Part shown: one piece after another, positions 26,483 through 35,100 of the stretch
How positions within the stretch are numbered: the first letter of the stretch is position 1
Layout: every line of letters begins with the position of its first letter
Assembly: GCF_000153125.2 (NCBI RefSeq)
Contig: NZ_CM002299.1
Coordinates: 930,809 to 994,808, forward strand
DNA length: 64,000 nucleotides
Direction: 5' to 3'
Source of the DNA: Congregibacter litoralis KT71
GTDB lineage: Bacteria; Pseudomonadota; Gammaproteobacteria; Pseudomonadales; Halieaceae
The notes under the pieces: model-generated
Told to the model about the DNA's origin: nothing
The model's database searches: none
What the model saw: only the letters and a program-made list of their open reading frames with translations
Program-made: the position numbers and the translations under genes

Positions 26483-27390
26483 GTGCTTTCCAGGCCTTCT
26501 GTAAGCGAGGTCTCTGATGACCAGCTGAAGTGATCGTCTGCCTTGGCGCCGGAAAGTTCGACGATATTCGGGTCCTCTTTTCTGGCATCTATCTGACGTA
26601 ACTTTGCCTTGTTCCCTGAGACCTTTTCAGAGTGTCCTATCAGCTCTGCGAGCGTGGTTGAGTGGCCAGAGCAGACGTTGTATGTTTCGTGGCCTCGCAT
26701 GGTGCCTGACTTCTGTATGCACATGCTCAGGAGGTGACAAAAATCGTCTACATACAGATAGTCCCGACTGCTGTGCATGTTGCCAACAATTTCAAACACT
26801 CGATTTTCCCTTAAAGTTGTTAGCAGTGTCGGGATAACCGCAAAGCCTTTTTTCGGTAGTTGGCCCGGGCCGTAGATGTTACTTGGCCTGAGCACGGTAA
26901 CTGGTGTTCCTGTTCTTGAGCTAAAAGCATGGAGCAGGCTCTCTGCAGCTACCTTCGACGCCCCGTAGTAGGAAAGGGGGGCTGGTAATAGGCTCTCGGA
27001 AATTGCCGTGTGGGGCAATTGCTCGGGCTGTCCGTAAACGGCACCACCACCAGAGCTTACAAACAACAAGCAGCCATTAAAGTCCCGTTGCATTGCTTCA
27101 ATCAACCGGGACAGAGGAGCCAGATTCGTTGCAATCTCAAGAGATGGCTGCGATGAGGAGCTTGCCGGTGTTGTGTCCCACGCCAGGTGTATCACCGTAT
27201 CTGCCTGACGTAATTCTTCAGACAGTACGGCGATGTTCTCGTAATTGCTTCCGACATAGCGAACGCCGTCCAACTGCTCTTTCGGTATCTTTCTCGACAG
27301 GCTTGTTACAGCGAAGCCTCGGGTTGAGAGGTATCGAGTTAGAGCAGATCCCAGGAAGCCGTTGCCGCCCAAAAGCAGAATACGTTTCAC
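26449..27390 (-). CDS. NAD-dependent epimerase/dehydratase (extended SDR)
   Basis: A nucleotide-sugar-modifying extended short-chain dehydrogenase of 313 aa. The Rossmann motif is ILLGGNGFLGSALTRYL (GxxGxxG, residues 8-14), followed by TVIHLAWDTTPA, and the catalytic SYYGASK (YxxxK). VLRPSNIYGPGQ is the usual substrate-site stretch. The exact reaction (for example 4-epimerisation) cannot be told. Its start overlaps the GT4 stop by 4 bp and its end overlaps the GT2 gene by 34 bp, so all three are likely cotranslated. Confidence 0.88.
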   Translation of the reverse strand: MKRILLLGGNGFLGSALTRYLSTRGFAVTSLSRKIPKEQLDGVRYVGSNYENIAVLSEELRQADTVIHLAWDTTPASSSSQPSLEIATNLAPLSRLIEAMQRDFNGCLLFVSSGGGAVYGQPEQLPHTAISESLLPAPLSYYGASKVAAESLLHAFSSRTGTPVTVLRPSNIYGPGQLPKKGFAVIPTLLTTLRENRVFEIVGNMHSSRDYLYVDDFCHLLSMCIQKSGTMRGHETYNVCSGHSTTLAELIGHSEKVSGNKAKLRQIDARKEDPNIVELSGAKADDHFSWSSETSLTEGLESTWQWINNLNLS

Positions 27391-28508
27391 AAGAGGGACC
27401 CGTAAATCGCGCGGAAACGGCCCGCACAGTCATTCCATGAGCCATAGCTATCGCGGGCGACCGCTGAAGCATTTTTCGACATGAATTTTCGAATTTTTGC
27501 CTTGTCGAGGTTTTTTACAGCCTCGACATATGCAGCTTCTGTGTCCACGAGAAAGCCTGTTTTACGATGATCGATCGTGCAGCGATGAGCAGGCAGCGAA
27601 GAACCAATAATTGGGATTCCAGCTGCCATAGCCTCTAGCATGACCTGAGGCCTACCCTCGGCATGTTCGCTGAGAGAGATAAGCGCTTTTGTTTTCGGAA
27701 ACCAGGACTCCGCCAGCACCTCCCCGGTAAGCGGCCCATGGTGTTCCACCCACTCGGGAATCGACAGCTGCTCCTGGTTAGGTCCCACAAGGTGAAGAGG
27801 GTTGCTCCTGGAGAAGAGCTCTTTGCTCCATTGAAAAAGCGGCCCCATCTTATTTTTGGTCACTCGGGAAACGCATAAATATAGCTCTCTGTCTGAATCG
27901 GGTCCATTGCCTAGGTCGAACCACTTAGCGTCAATGCCAAAATTAGTCGTCCTTATTTCTGCAACATCCCCAAAAAAATCTTTCAGGCGTGGTTCCATCC
28001 AGGATGCATTGGGTGCGAGAACACATCGGTTGGTTTTTAGAGCCGCCCGCAGGAGAAATCTCATGCCGGGAACACCGAGTAGGTGGTAATCCGTACCGAG
28101 AACCGTGATTACCGCCTTTCGGTTCATTCCAATGAGCGGTATCGCGTTCTGCAGCCAGTTAATGTGAAGTATGTCCGCATTGCTTCGACGGTATTGATGC
28201 CGTAAGCGAGCGAGTAGCTCCAGGGAAGTCAGAGCCCCGTCCACTGGCTTGTTTCTCAAGAGGTGCGCGACTCCTCCTTTGTCCGACATTTTTCTAAGAA
28301 ATCTAACGTCAGGTTCGCTGGCCGTATATTCCGCCCTCTCGTGCAGGGGGCCTTTGGGAGACCAAAGGCGAATCTGCAGTTGTGGGTGGGCTGCCGCTGC
28401 GTCCACCATGGACTTTATAAAAAGGCCCTGCCAATCAATGTCTGATCGTGGGTAGCTCGTAGCTATCATTTGAACAGAGACTTGTTTGTTTCCAGGTGCC
28501 TCAAGCAT
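27387..28508 (-). CDS. Glycosyltransferase family 4
   Basis: A GT-B retaining glycosyltransferase of 373 aa. The GT4 signature is in the C-terminal half, SLSEHAEGRPQVMLEAMAAGIPIIGSS, where the two glutamates of the E-x7-E motif are visible. The N-terminal half contains ADILHINWLQNAIPL and VITVLGTDYHLLG, usual for acceptor domains. ATG 28508 lies inside the end of hslR (8-bp overlap); MIATSYPRSD at 28469 is an alternative start. It probably builds a surface glycan with the downstream epimerase and GT2. Confidence 0.87.
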   Translation of the reverse strand: MLEAPGNKQVSVQMIATSYPRSDIDWQGLFIKSMVDAAAAHPQLQIRLWSPKGPLHERAEYTASEPDVRFLRKMSDKGGVAHLLRNKPVDGALTSLELLARLRHQYRRSNADILHINWLQNAIPLIGMNRKAVITVLGTDYHLLGVPGMRFLLRAALKTNRCVLAPNASWMEPRLKDFFGDVAEIRTTNFGIDAKWFDLGNGPDSDRELYLCVSRVTKNKMGPLFQWSKELFSRSNPLHLVGPNQEQLSIPEWVEHHGPLTGEVLAESWFPKTKALISLSEHAEGRPQVMLEAMAAGIPIIGSSLPAHRCTIDHRKTGFLVDTEAAYVEAVKNLDKAKIRKFMSKNASAVARDSYGSWNDCAGRFRAIYGSLL

Positions 28509-28902
28509 CGTTCAGGTTTTGAAACCGATGAATCTGCCGGCGGGCCCGCTTGTCGGGCTTTCCCGGTGGCCGGTCGATCATGCCGCCGGCAAGTTTGCGG
28601 GCCTGGGCTGACTGCTCCCGTCTTGCGATGCTTTCCTCGGTTTCTTCATAAAGCGCCTGCGCCTCGGGGGCACCGCGCCGCTGGTCGCTGAGGCCAAGGA
28701 CTATAACGTCCCGTTCATCCCAACCCTGACGTATGCGAAGCTGGTCCCCAACGACAATTTCCCGGGAAACTTTTACCCGCTGGCCCCCAAGCTGTACCTT
28801 GCCGCCTTCAATCGCCGCTTTTGCTAGGCTGCGTGTTTTGAAAAAGCGCGCCGCCCACAGCCATTTGTCGATGCGCAATTTTTCTGCGGACAGGGTGCTC
28901 AT
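28501..28902 (-). CDS. hslR: Heat shock protein 15 (HslR), S4-domain RNA-binding
   Basis: HslR (Hsp15) rescues stalled 50S subunits carrying peptidyl-tRNA. The 133-aa protein begins with an S4 RNA-binding domain: RIDKWLWAARFFKTRSLAKAAIEGGKV, then GDQLRIRQG, and has a basic C-terminal tail (GKPDKRARRQIHRF). It overlaps yrfG by 4 bp (ATGA) and the GT4 gene by 8 bp. The yrfG-hslR pair is conserved with E. coli. Confidence 0.93.
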   Translation of the reverse strand: MSTLSAEKLRIDKWLWAARFFKTRSLAKAAIEGGKVQLGGQRVKVSREIVVGDQLRIRQGWDERDVIVLGLSDQRRGAPEAQALYEETEESIARREQSAQARKLAGGMIDRPPGKPDKRARRQIHRFQNLNDA

Positions 28903-29561
28903 GGGCGGGCCTGAGGCATGATCTCGTCAAAATGGTGAATCCCAGGAAAGCGGGTGTCCATGCGTTTCTGTTGGGAACTGTCCGGCTGCAGGAGCGTCAA
29001 CAGGTGTCGGATGCCATAGGTTTTTGCCGCGTCCAGCACGGACTCGGTGTCATCGATGAACAGTGTTGTCTCAGGATCGAAGGGATGCAGTTCCTGAAGG
29101 CGCTCCCAAAAAACCTGCTGCTCCTTTGGGGCGTCGAGGTCATGGGAGACCACGATACGGTCGAACCACTGTGTAATATCCACCTCGGCCATTTTGATAT
29201 TCAGGGTTTCTCTGTGGGCGTTGGTCACCAGTAAAACGTCCATAGGTTGCGTTCGTAACCAGCGAAGAAAATCCAGGGAAAAGGGCCGCATACGAATCAT
29301 GTGCTTGAGTTCGCGCTTGAGAGTCGGGATGTCCATTCCCAGTTCCCGGGACCAATGATCGAGACAGTACCATGGCAGCGAGCCTCGCACGGATGCGAAG
29401 CCGCCATGAATTTCAGCGATGGCTTCGTCTTCCGGTATGCCTCGGGTTTTAGCGTAGGCGCGCGGCAGATACTCCATCCAGAAATGGTTATCGTAGTGGA
29501 GGTCCAGCAGGGTGCCGTCCATGTCCAGGAGTACCGTGCGAATGTTAGGCCAGTCAATCAT
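28899..29561 (-). CDS. yrfG: HAD-family GMP/IMP nucleotidase YrfG
   Basis: A haloacid-dehalogenase hydrolase of 220 aa. Motif I is LLDMDGTLLDLHYD with the catalytic aspartates, motif II VLLVTNAH, and motif IV LFIDDTESVLDAA. The long stretch FWMEYLPRAYAKTRG and gene order next to hslR match E. coli YrfG, a purine nucleotidase. Its start at 29561 is 23 bp from the cysQ ATG on the other strand, so both promoters must overlap neighbouring coding sequence. Confidence 0.88.
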   Translation of the reverse strand: MIDWPNIRTVLLDMDGTLLDLHYDNHFWMEYLPRAYAKTRGIPEDEAIAEIHGGFASVRGSLPWYCLDHWSRELGMDIPTLKRELKHMIRMRPFSLDFLRWLRTQPMDVLLVTNAHRETLNIKMAEVDITQWFDRIVVSHDLDAPKEQQVFWERLQELHPFDPETTLFIDDTESVLDAAKTYGIRHLLTLLQPDSSQQKRMDTRFPGIHHFDEIMPQARP

Positions 29562-29584
29562 TGCTGGGTGCTATAGTAGCGCTT

Positions 29585-30439
29585 ATGCAAATCCCTGGGC
29601 ACTTAATCTTGACGCGGACGGATATCCTGGCGCTTCTGGATCTTTGTCATCAGGCCTCGGAGCGCATTGTGCAGTTCTACAACGATGAGGCCAGCGCGAG
29701 CCTCTTCAGCAGCAAGGAAGACCGCACGCCGCTCACCCAGGCAGATCTCACTTCCCACCAGATACTGAGCAGCGGCCTGGCCGCGTTGAATCCTGAACTG
29801 CCTCTGCTGTCCGAGGAGTGCAGTAGCAGCGAAATAGCCGGGCGACATCAGTGGAACAGTTTCTGGATGGTCGATCCCCTCGATGGCACGCGGGAATTTC
29901 TTGAGCGCACGGGAGAATTCACGATTAATATTGCCCTGATCGAAGAACAGCGCCCGACCGTTGGCCTGATCTACGAACCTCTTAAGCATAAAGCCAGTCT
30001 GGGCATCGTAGGGGCAGGAGCCTGGGAGTTGAGGTGGGAAGAGGGCAGTTGGCGATCTACGGCAATCACAACCCGCAGGCTTCCTGCCCGAGAGTTGGTG
30101 CTTTTGGCGAGTAAAAGGCACCGCAATCCGCAGTTGGATGATTGCATCGCCTATCTTGAGTCGAGCCACGATATCGCGCGGCAAAACAGTGGCAGCGCGC
30201 TGAAGTTCTGCGACCTTGCGGCGGGCCAGGGGGATTGTTATCCGCGTTTTTCCCCCTGCAGCGAGTGGGATGTCGCCGCCGGGGATGCCCTGGTCTCTGC
30301 TGCGGGAGGGGCGGTTTATGGATTGAATGGCGCGCCCCTTCGGTACAACGCTCGAGATACCCTGTTAAGCCCACACTTTGTAGCGGTGGGCGATAGCTCC
30401 GCTGCCCTGTGGGCCGGGCTCCTGGAGAGTGTTCAGTGA
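29585..30439 (+). CDS. cysQ: 3'(2'),5'-bisphosphate nucleotidase CysQ
   Basis: CysQ hydrolyses 3'-phosphoadenosine 5'-phosphate, a by-product of sulfate assimilation. Inositol-monophosphatase-fold metal motifs: LLSEECSSSEI, the WMVDPLDGTREFLERTGEFTINIALI motif, and WDVAAGDALVSAAGG. ATG 29585 gives 284 aa, somewhat longer than E. coli's 246; no clear ribosome-binding site is seen. In gammaproteobacteria cysQ is often near nudE, yrfG and hslR, which matches here. Confidence 0.92.
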   Translation: MQIPGHLILTRTDILALLDLCHQASERIVQFYNDEASASLFSSKEDRTPLTQADLTSHQILSSGLAALNPELPLLSEECSSSEIAGRHQWNSFWMVDPLDGTREFLERTGEFTINIALIEEQRPTVGLIYEPLKHKASLGIVGAGAWELRWEEGSWRSTAITTRRLPARELVLLASKRHRNPQLDDCIAYLESSHDIARQNSGSALKFCDLAAGQGDCYPRFSPCSEWDVAAGDALVSAAGGAVYGLNGAPLRYNARDTLLSPHFVAVGDSSAALWAGLLESVQ

Positions 30440-30536
30440 GCTGTTTGGGGGGTAAGAGAGGTCTTGTCTGCGGGCGGGGGCACGGTTATCTTTCATCTTC
30501 TCTTTACCGAGCGACGACAGGCGGGACCTCCAGTAT

Positions 30537-30782
30537 ATGAACTGGCCACCGGGCAAGGAACCAGGCGCTGATGCAGAAGCCGCAAACGAGGTTTTGACGC
30601 CTGCCATGCGTCTGTTACAGCTACAGTCCCGTCACCGGGCTCTGGATATCCGTATCACCGAAATGCAGCAGTACCCCTATCAGAATCAGATTTTGTTGCA
30701 ACGCCTCAAGAAAGAGAAATTGCGGCTCAAAGACACCATTGCGCTGTTGAAGGATGACATGATTCCGGATTTGGACGCCTAA
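30537..30782 (+). CDS. YdcH/DUF465 family small coiled-coil protein
   Basis: An 81-aa helical protein. The C-terminal part reads LQLQSRHRALDIRITEM and then LQRLKKEKLRLKDTIALL, the pattern of YdcH/DUF465 proteins (HxxLDxxI then LKKEKLxLKDxI). The function of this family is unknown. It sits between cysQ and the AGMO-like gene, 27 bp before the latter, so they may be cotranscribed. Confidence 0.75.
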   Translation: MNWPPGKEPGADAEAANEVLTPAMRLLQLQSRHRALDIRITEMQQYPYQNQILLQRLKKEKLRLKDTIALLKDDMIPDLDA

Positions 30783-30809
30783 AGAGAGCTTTGGACAGCA
30801 TCTGACGCC

Positions 30810-32135
30810 ATGGATCTTGTCGTATACGCCGTTCCCCTTTTTATTCTGGCCATGGTCTTCGAACTCCTCTGGGGGCTGCGTGTTGGCCGCAATACCTATC
30901 GGGTAAATGATGCGGTGAGCAGTCTCTTTCTCGGGACGCTGAGCCAGGCGCGAAAATTTGTCACCCTCGGTGTGGGGGGCTATATCTACCACCTCACCAC
31001 GGAGTACTTTTCCCTGCCCCTCATGAGCGCTGAAAGCTTATGGACCTGGGTGCTGGCCATGGTGCTCTATGACTTCTGCTACTACTGGCTTCACCGCATG
31101 GGCCATGAGCGAACCATATTGTGGGCGGCTCACGTAGCCCATCATCAGAGTGAAGATTACAACCTCTCGACGGCCCTTCGCCAAACCAGCACCGGCTTTC
31201 TCTTGGGCTGGATCTTCTACCTGCCGATGTTTGCGCTGGGCATACCGGCGGTCGTGGTGGTCACTGTCGGCTCCATAAACCTGATCTACCAGTTCTGGGT
31301 TCACACGGAGCATGTTGGCAAGCTGGGGTGGTACGAGTGGATTTTTGTTACGCCGTCGAATCATCGCGTTCACCATGCCCAAAACGAGCGCTACCTCGAT
31401 CGCAACTACGGAGGTTTGTTTATTCTCTGGGATCGTCTCTTCGGCACCTTTCAGGAAGAGCTGGATTCTGATCCGCCGATTTATGGGATCCGCGGTCCTC
31501 TAAAGAGCTTTAACCCCCTCCGAGCCTTAACCCATATCTATGGCGATATGCTGCGCGATTCCTGGCGCGCGGCGCGCTGGCGCGACAAGTTACATGTGTG
31601 GGTGGCGCGCAATGGCTGGCGCCCTGCCGACGTGGAGGCGAGATATCCCCTGAACAAGCCATCCCTCGAGGCCTTTGAGCGCTTCGATCCGCCCATGAGT
31701 CTCGGGGTAAAACTCTATGCGCTTTTCCAGCTGGTAGCGGTGGTAGCGCTGCTGGCCTACCTGCAGTCGGGGACCCTTCAGAGCTATGGCACGGGTGTCG
31801 CGCTGGTGCTGGGAATGCTCTGGACCACCATTACCACGGCTTACTGGATGGAAGGGCGGTCCGTGACAAGAGGGTTTGTCTTTGACAGCTTGCGCTTGCT
31901 GGGTCTTTGTTGCGGATTGTTAATGATGCCCGCGACGGAACCTCTCAACCTCGCAATAGCCGTCTATTTATGGGCCAATCTCGCGATCCTCATTGCGGTG
32001 GCTGCCACGGTTAACGGGAAGGAGAATGGGCAGAAGTTAGCGGAGGGACCAAGGGAAGAAGCCTCGGGGGCAGGACTTGTGAGAAAGAGTGCGGAGTCCC
32101 TTGCTGAACCTTCCAAACCGCTAAACCTGACTTAG
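30810..32135 (+). CDS. AGMO/TMEM195-like membrane di-iron hydroxylase (sterol desaturase superfamily)
   Basis: An integral membrane hydroxylase of 441 aa. The histidine boxes of the superfamily are clear: HRMGH (95-99), HVAHH (108-112), HTEH (165-168) and HRVHH (185-189). The context YDFCYYWLHRMGHE, SEDYNLSTALRQ, YQFWVHTE and DRNYGGLFILWDRLFGTF matches animal alkylglycerol monooxygenase more than fungal sterol desaturases. AGMO cleaves ether lipids using tetrahydrobiopterin; whether the bacterial enzyme does so is unknown. Further hydrophobic helices fill residues 300-420. The stop overlaps the convergent antiporter's stop by 4 bp. Confidence 0.85.
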   Translation: MDLVVYAVPLFILAMVFELLWGLRVGRNTYRVNDAVSSLFLGTLSQARKFVTLGVGGYIYHLTTEYFSLPLMSAESLWTWVLAMVLYDFCYYWLHRMGHERTILWAAHVAHHQSEDYNLSTALRQTSTGFLLGWIFYLPMFALGIPAVVVVTVGSINLIYQFWVHTEHVGKLGWYEWIFVTPSNHRVHHAQNERYLDRNYGGLFILWDRLFGTFQEELDSDPPIYGIRGPLKSFNPLRALTHIYGDMLRDSWRAARWRDKLHVWVARNGWRPADVEARYPLNKPSLEAFERFDPPMSLGVKLYALFQLVAVVALLAYLQSGTLQSYGTGVALVLGMLWTTITTAYWMEGRSVTRGFVFDSLRLLGLCCGLLMMPATEPLNLAIAVYLWANLAILIAVAATVNGKENGQKLAEGPREEASGAGLVRKSAESLAEPSKPLNLT

Positions 32136-33733
32136 GCTGTCGACGGGGTGCTCTCATCGTCATCCCGTTCATCCTGCCTGCGCTCGCGCAGCCCCTTTGC
32201 AGCATGGGCCGCAAAGCCCTCCCCGGCCTGGGCATAGAGATTAAAGGCAGAAATGCCCTTTGCCTCCAGGGCTGAGGCTTCTTCGTCAAAGCGTACAACG
32301 GCGGCAATACGTCCCGTGAAACCCATCTCTCGTAGAATACCTGCAACCAGAAGGTTTTCCTGATGGTTGGTGAGGGCGAGCATTACCAGCTCAAGTTCAT
32401 CGAGATCCACGCGATGCCAGAAGTCCGGATCACTGGCGTCCGCCGCAGCGACACGCCGGTGCATAGCAATATGTTGGGCGAGCTTGCGATCGTTATCATC
32501 GATGCCCAGCACTTCCCGACCATAGCTCCTGGCAATGGCCTCGTAAGCTCCCGTACCGATGTTGCCCATTCCGAGCACCAGCACGCGCACGTCCCGGGTG
32601 TCGGGCTGTGAAGCGCGAACCAGGGGCGATTCATGACGTAGCAGGCGCGTCCGGTGTCGCCGGTACAAGCTGTGGGACAGCCGGTTGAGGGGGGAGGCCG
32701 CGATAAAACTCATCGCGATAGCAATAGACATGGCACCGCTCCACTCGCCGCCTATCCAGCCCTGACTGGCGGCCACGGCAATGACAATAAGTCCAAACTC
32801 GCTGTGGTTCGCCAGGCTGTTGGACGCCAGGAGTGCGGTGCGCGGCGCGACGTGAAAGCGCGTGAACAGCGGGAAGTAAAGCAAGGGCTTGAGGAGTGCC
32901 AGACTGCCGAGAATCAAGGCCAGAATCATAAGGCTCGGCGAGGGCCAGCCACTGAGGCCGATGGATAGAAAAAATCCAACGAGGAAGAGGTCCTTGAAAT
33001 ACAGAAGGTTTCGCGCCAGCTCCTTGCCTTTTTGCTCTCCCGCGAGGAGGACGCCGATGAGGAGTGCGCCCAGATCCCCTTTAATGCCCACGCTATCGAA
33101 AAGTTGTGCGCCGAGAATGGCCAGAGCAAAACCCGCCAGGGTGAACAACTCTCCATGGCCGGCAAGACGCAGCATGCTCAGGATGGGTCGCCGGGCAGGG
33201 AACAGCAATAGCAACCAGAGTGCTGATAACTCCGGCATCTTCCCCGTGGAGGCGGCCAGAAACAGCACGGCGGCCAAATCCTGAATAATCAGGACGCCTA
33301 CGGCCAGGTTGGCGTGCCGGGAGGCCATTTCGCCCCGCTCCTGCATGATTTGTATGACAAAAACCGTGCTGGAGAAACTGAAGGCAAAGGCTATGACCAG
33401 CTTTGCGTTCATCGATAGGCCCAGCTGGGGTAGAAACTGCGCGGCGAGGCTCAGGATCGCGAGCACCACAAGTTGAGTCACCAACATGTGTATCACCGTT
33501 GTGCCCCAGATACGTGGTTGCAGCAAATCGCGAATCTGAAGTTTCAGACCGATGCTGAAGAGAAGCAGGGTTATTCCCATCTCCGAGAGCACCGCAAGCA
33601 TTTCTCCGCCGTCGACATGAAGCTCGTGAAGCACGAAGCCCGCAGCAAGGTAGCCGATGAGCGCAGGCATGCCGATAGCCCTGCTCGCCATGCCGCATGC
33701 AAGCGCTACGATAATCAGCAGGGGATCAGGCAT
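32132..33733 (-). CDS. CPA2-family cation/proton antiporter with TrkA-N (RCK) domain
   Basis: A KefB/KefC-like transporter of 533 aa. About twelve membrane helices fill residues 1-355, including the CPA2 ion-site region GVLIIQDLAAVLFLA (two aspartate-type antiporter positions) and ALLIGVLLAG. A cytosolic Rossmann domain follows with VLVLGMGNIGTGAYEAI (GxGxxG) and IDDN, the NAD-binding TrkA-N pattern. The tail is charged. It likely exchanges K+ or Na+ for H+. It overlaps a small membrane-protein gene upstream by 8 bp. Confidence 0.88.
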   Translation of the reverse strand: MPDPLLIIVALACGMASRAIGMPALIGYLAAGFVLHELHVDGGEMLAVLSEMGITLLLFSIGLKLQIRDLLQPRIWGTTVIHMLVTQLVVLAILSLAAQFLPQLGLSMNAKLVIAFAFSFSSTVFVIQIMQERGEMASRHANLAVGVLIIQDLAAVLFLAASTGKMPELSALWLLLLFPARRPILSMLRLAGHGELFTLAGFALAILGAQLFDSVGIKGDLGALLIGVLLAGEQKGKELARNLLYFKDLFLVGFFLSIGLSGWPSPSLMILALILGSLALLKPLLYFPLFTRFHVAPRTALLASNSLANHSEFGLIVIAVAASQGWIGGEWSGAMSIAIAMSFIAASPLNRLSHSLYRRHRTRLLRHESPLVRASQPDTRDVRVLVLGMGNIGTGAYEAIARSYGREVLGIDDNDRKLAQHIAMHRRVAAADASDPDFWHRVDLDELELVMLALTNHQENLLVAGILREMGFTGRIAAVVRFDEEASALEAKGISAFNLYAQAGEGFAAHAAKGLRERRQDERDDDESTPSTA

Positions 33734-34148
33734 TGCTCACTCCCGGTTCCCCGGGGTCCTCAGACACTGCCGCAGCATCGCGAAGCCCGGGTTCAATCTT
33801 CTGGTGGTCGGGGTGGAGTGACGCCCACAAAGGGGGAATGCACAAGAGGGCTATGCTGAGATCCGTCGCGATGCGCAGAAGCTCCCAGGCGGGAATGTCC
33901 AGGGGGTATATCCCGAACCACCCGCGCAGGGGGGGCAGGATAATCGCAAGGAAAAGGGAAAACCGGGAGATGCCAAAGAGCCCCAAGCCCAGAAGCAGAT
34001 AAAAGGAGCCGCTTAAAGCAATGAGCAGCAGGCCGGGGGTGGTGGGCAGTAGCCACAGCGTGACGCATTGACCCGCGCCGGAGATCGTCGCCAGTATCGC
34101 CGCCATATTGCGGAGCTTGAGGGGGTCTGTGTCGGGATGCTTGATCAC
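33726..34148 (-). CDS. Small integral membrane protein of unknown function
   Basis: A 140-aa protein with about four membrane helices (for example LLLIALSGSFYLLLGLGLFGI and LFLAIILPPLRGWFGIYPL) and a hydrophilic C-terminus. I do not recognise the family. Its stop overlaps the start of the antiporter gene by 8 bp, so the two are likely cotranslated. A role tied to the antiporter is possible but rests on location alone. Confidence 0.65.
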   Translation of the reverse strand: MIKHPDTDPLKLRNMAAILATISGAGQCVTLWLLPTTPGLLLIALSGSFYLLLGLGLFGISRFSLFLAIILPPLRGWFGIYPLDIPAWELLRIATDLSIALLCIPPLWASLHPDHQKIEPGLRDAAAVSEDPGEPGVSNA

Positions 34149-34194
34149 GTGGAGAACGTTACCACAGAGCCGTGACGATACTGTATCGCAGAGA

Positions 34195-35100
34195 CTAGCT
34201 CCGTGCTTTGGCTACGGCAGACTGGGTTTCCCGTCCCAGCTTTTTACAACAGCTTCTTCCCACATCAATGAGAGCGTCCAGATTGACGCCGGTGTCGATG
34301 CCCATTCCCTGAAGCATGTAGACCACGTCTTCCGTGGCGACATTGCCACTGGCGCCGGCTGCGTAAGGGCAGCCGCCTAGGCCCGCGACGGAGCTGTCAA
34401 TGCGAGTGATGCCATGCTGCAGACCCACCAGTATGTTCGCCAGGGCCTGGCCATAGCTATTGTGACAGTGGAGGGCCAGTCGCCGAGCCGAGAGCGTCGG
34501 CACCAGTGTCTCGAGGAGCCTGTCCATGGACCCGGGGGTGCCCGTGCCGATCGTGTCTCCCAGGGAGACCTCATAACATCCCATGTCCAAGAGGGCCTGA
34601 GATACGGCAAGCACCGCAGGGGGCTCTATCTGGCCCTCGTAGGGGCAACCCAGGACGCAGGACACGTAGCCCCGGACCCTGACTCCTGCGGTTTTCGCGG
34701 CTTCCATGACGGGTAGGAATCGCGCGATGCTCTCTTCGATGGAGCAATTGATGTTGCGCTGGGAAAAAGACTCTGAGGCCGCCGCGAATACTGCGACCTC
34801 GCTGGCGTTGGCCTCCATGGCGCGCTCAAAGCCCTTGAGGTTGGGGGTAAGTGCGGCGTAGGTGACGTCCGGGGCCCGCTTTATCTGCTGAAACACATCG
34901 CCGCTATCCGCCATCTGGGGAATCCAGCGAGGATTTACGAAGCTGCCGGTTTCCACGTAGCCAAGGCCCGCCGCCACGAGTCCCTCGACCAGCGCAACTT
35001 TGTCTTCGGTCGCCAGAGGGGCGCTTTCGTTCTGTAGGCCATCCCGGGGGCCAACCTCCACAATGGACACCGCGTCCGGGTAATTGAAGGATGTGCTCAT
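34195..35100 (-). CDS. liuE: Hydroxymethylglutaryl-CoA lyase
   Basis: This TIM-barrel lyase splits HMG-CoA to acetoacetate and acetyl-CoA, the last step of leucine degradation. The N-terminus has VEVGPRDGLQNE (metal and catalytic residues), and the signature SVAGLGGCPYAAGASGNVATEDV contains the active-site cysteine. The 301 aa are typical. It is the last gene of the liu operon and overlaps liuD by 4 bp. Confidence 0.95.
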   Translation of the reverse strand: MSTSFNYPDAVSIVEVGPRDGLQNESAPLATEDKVALVEGLVAAGLGYVETGSFVNPRWIPQMADSGDVFQQIKRAPDVTYAALTPNLKGFERAMEANASEVAVFAAASESFSQRNINCSIEESIARFLPVMEAAKTAGVRVRGYVSCVLGCPYEGQIEPPAVLAVSQALLDMGCYEVSLGDTIGTGTPGSMDRLLETLVPTLSARRLALHCHNSYGQALANILVGLQHGITRIDSSVAGLGGCPYAAGASGNVATEDVVYMLQGMGIDTGVNLDALIDVGRSCCKKLGRETQSAVAKARS

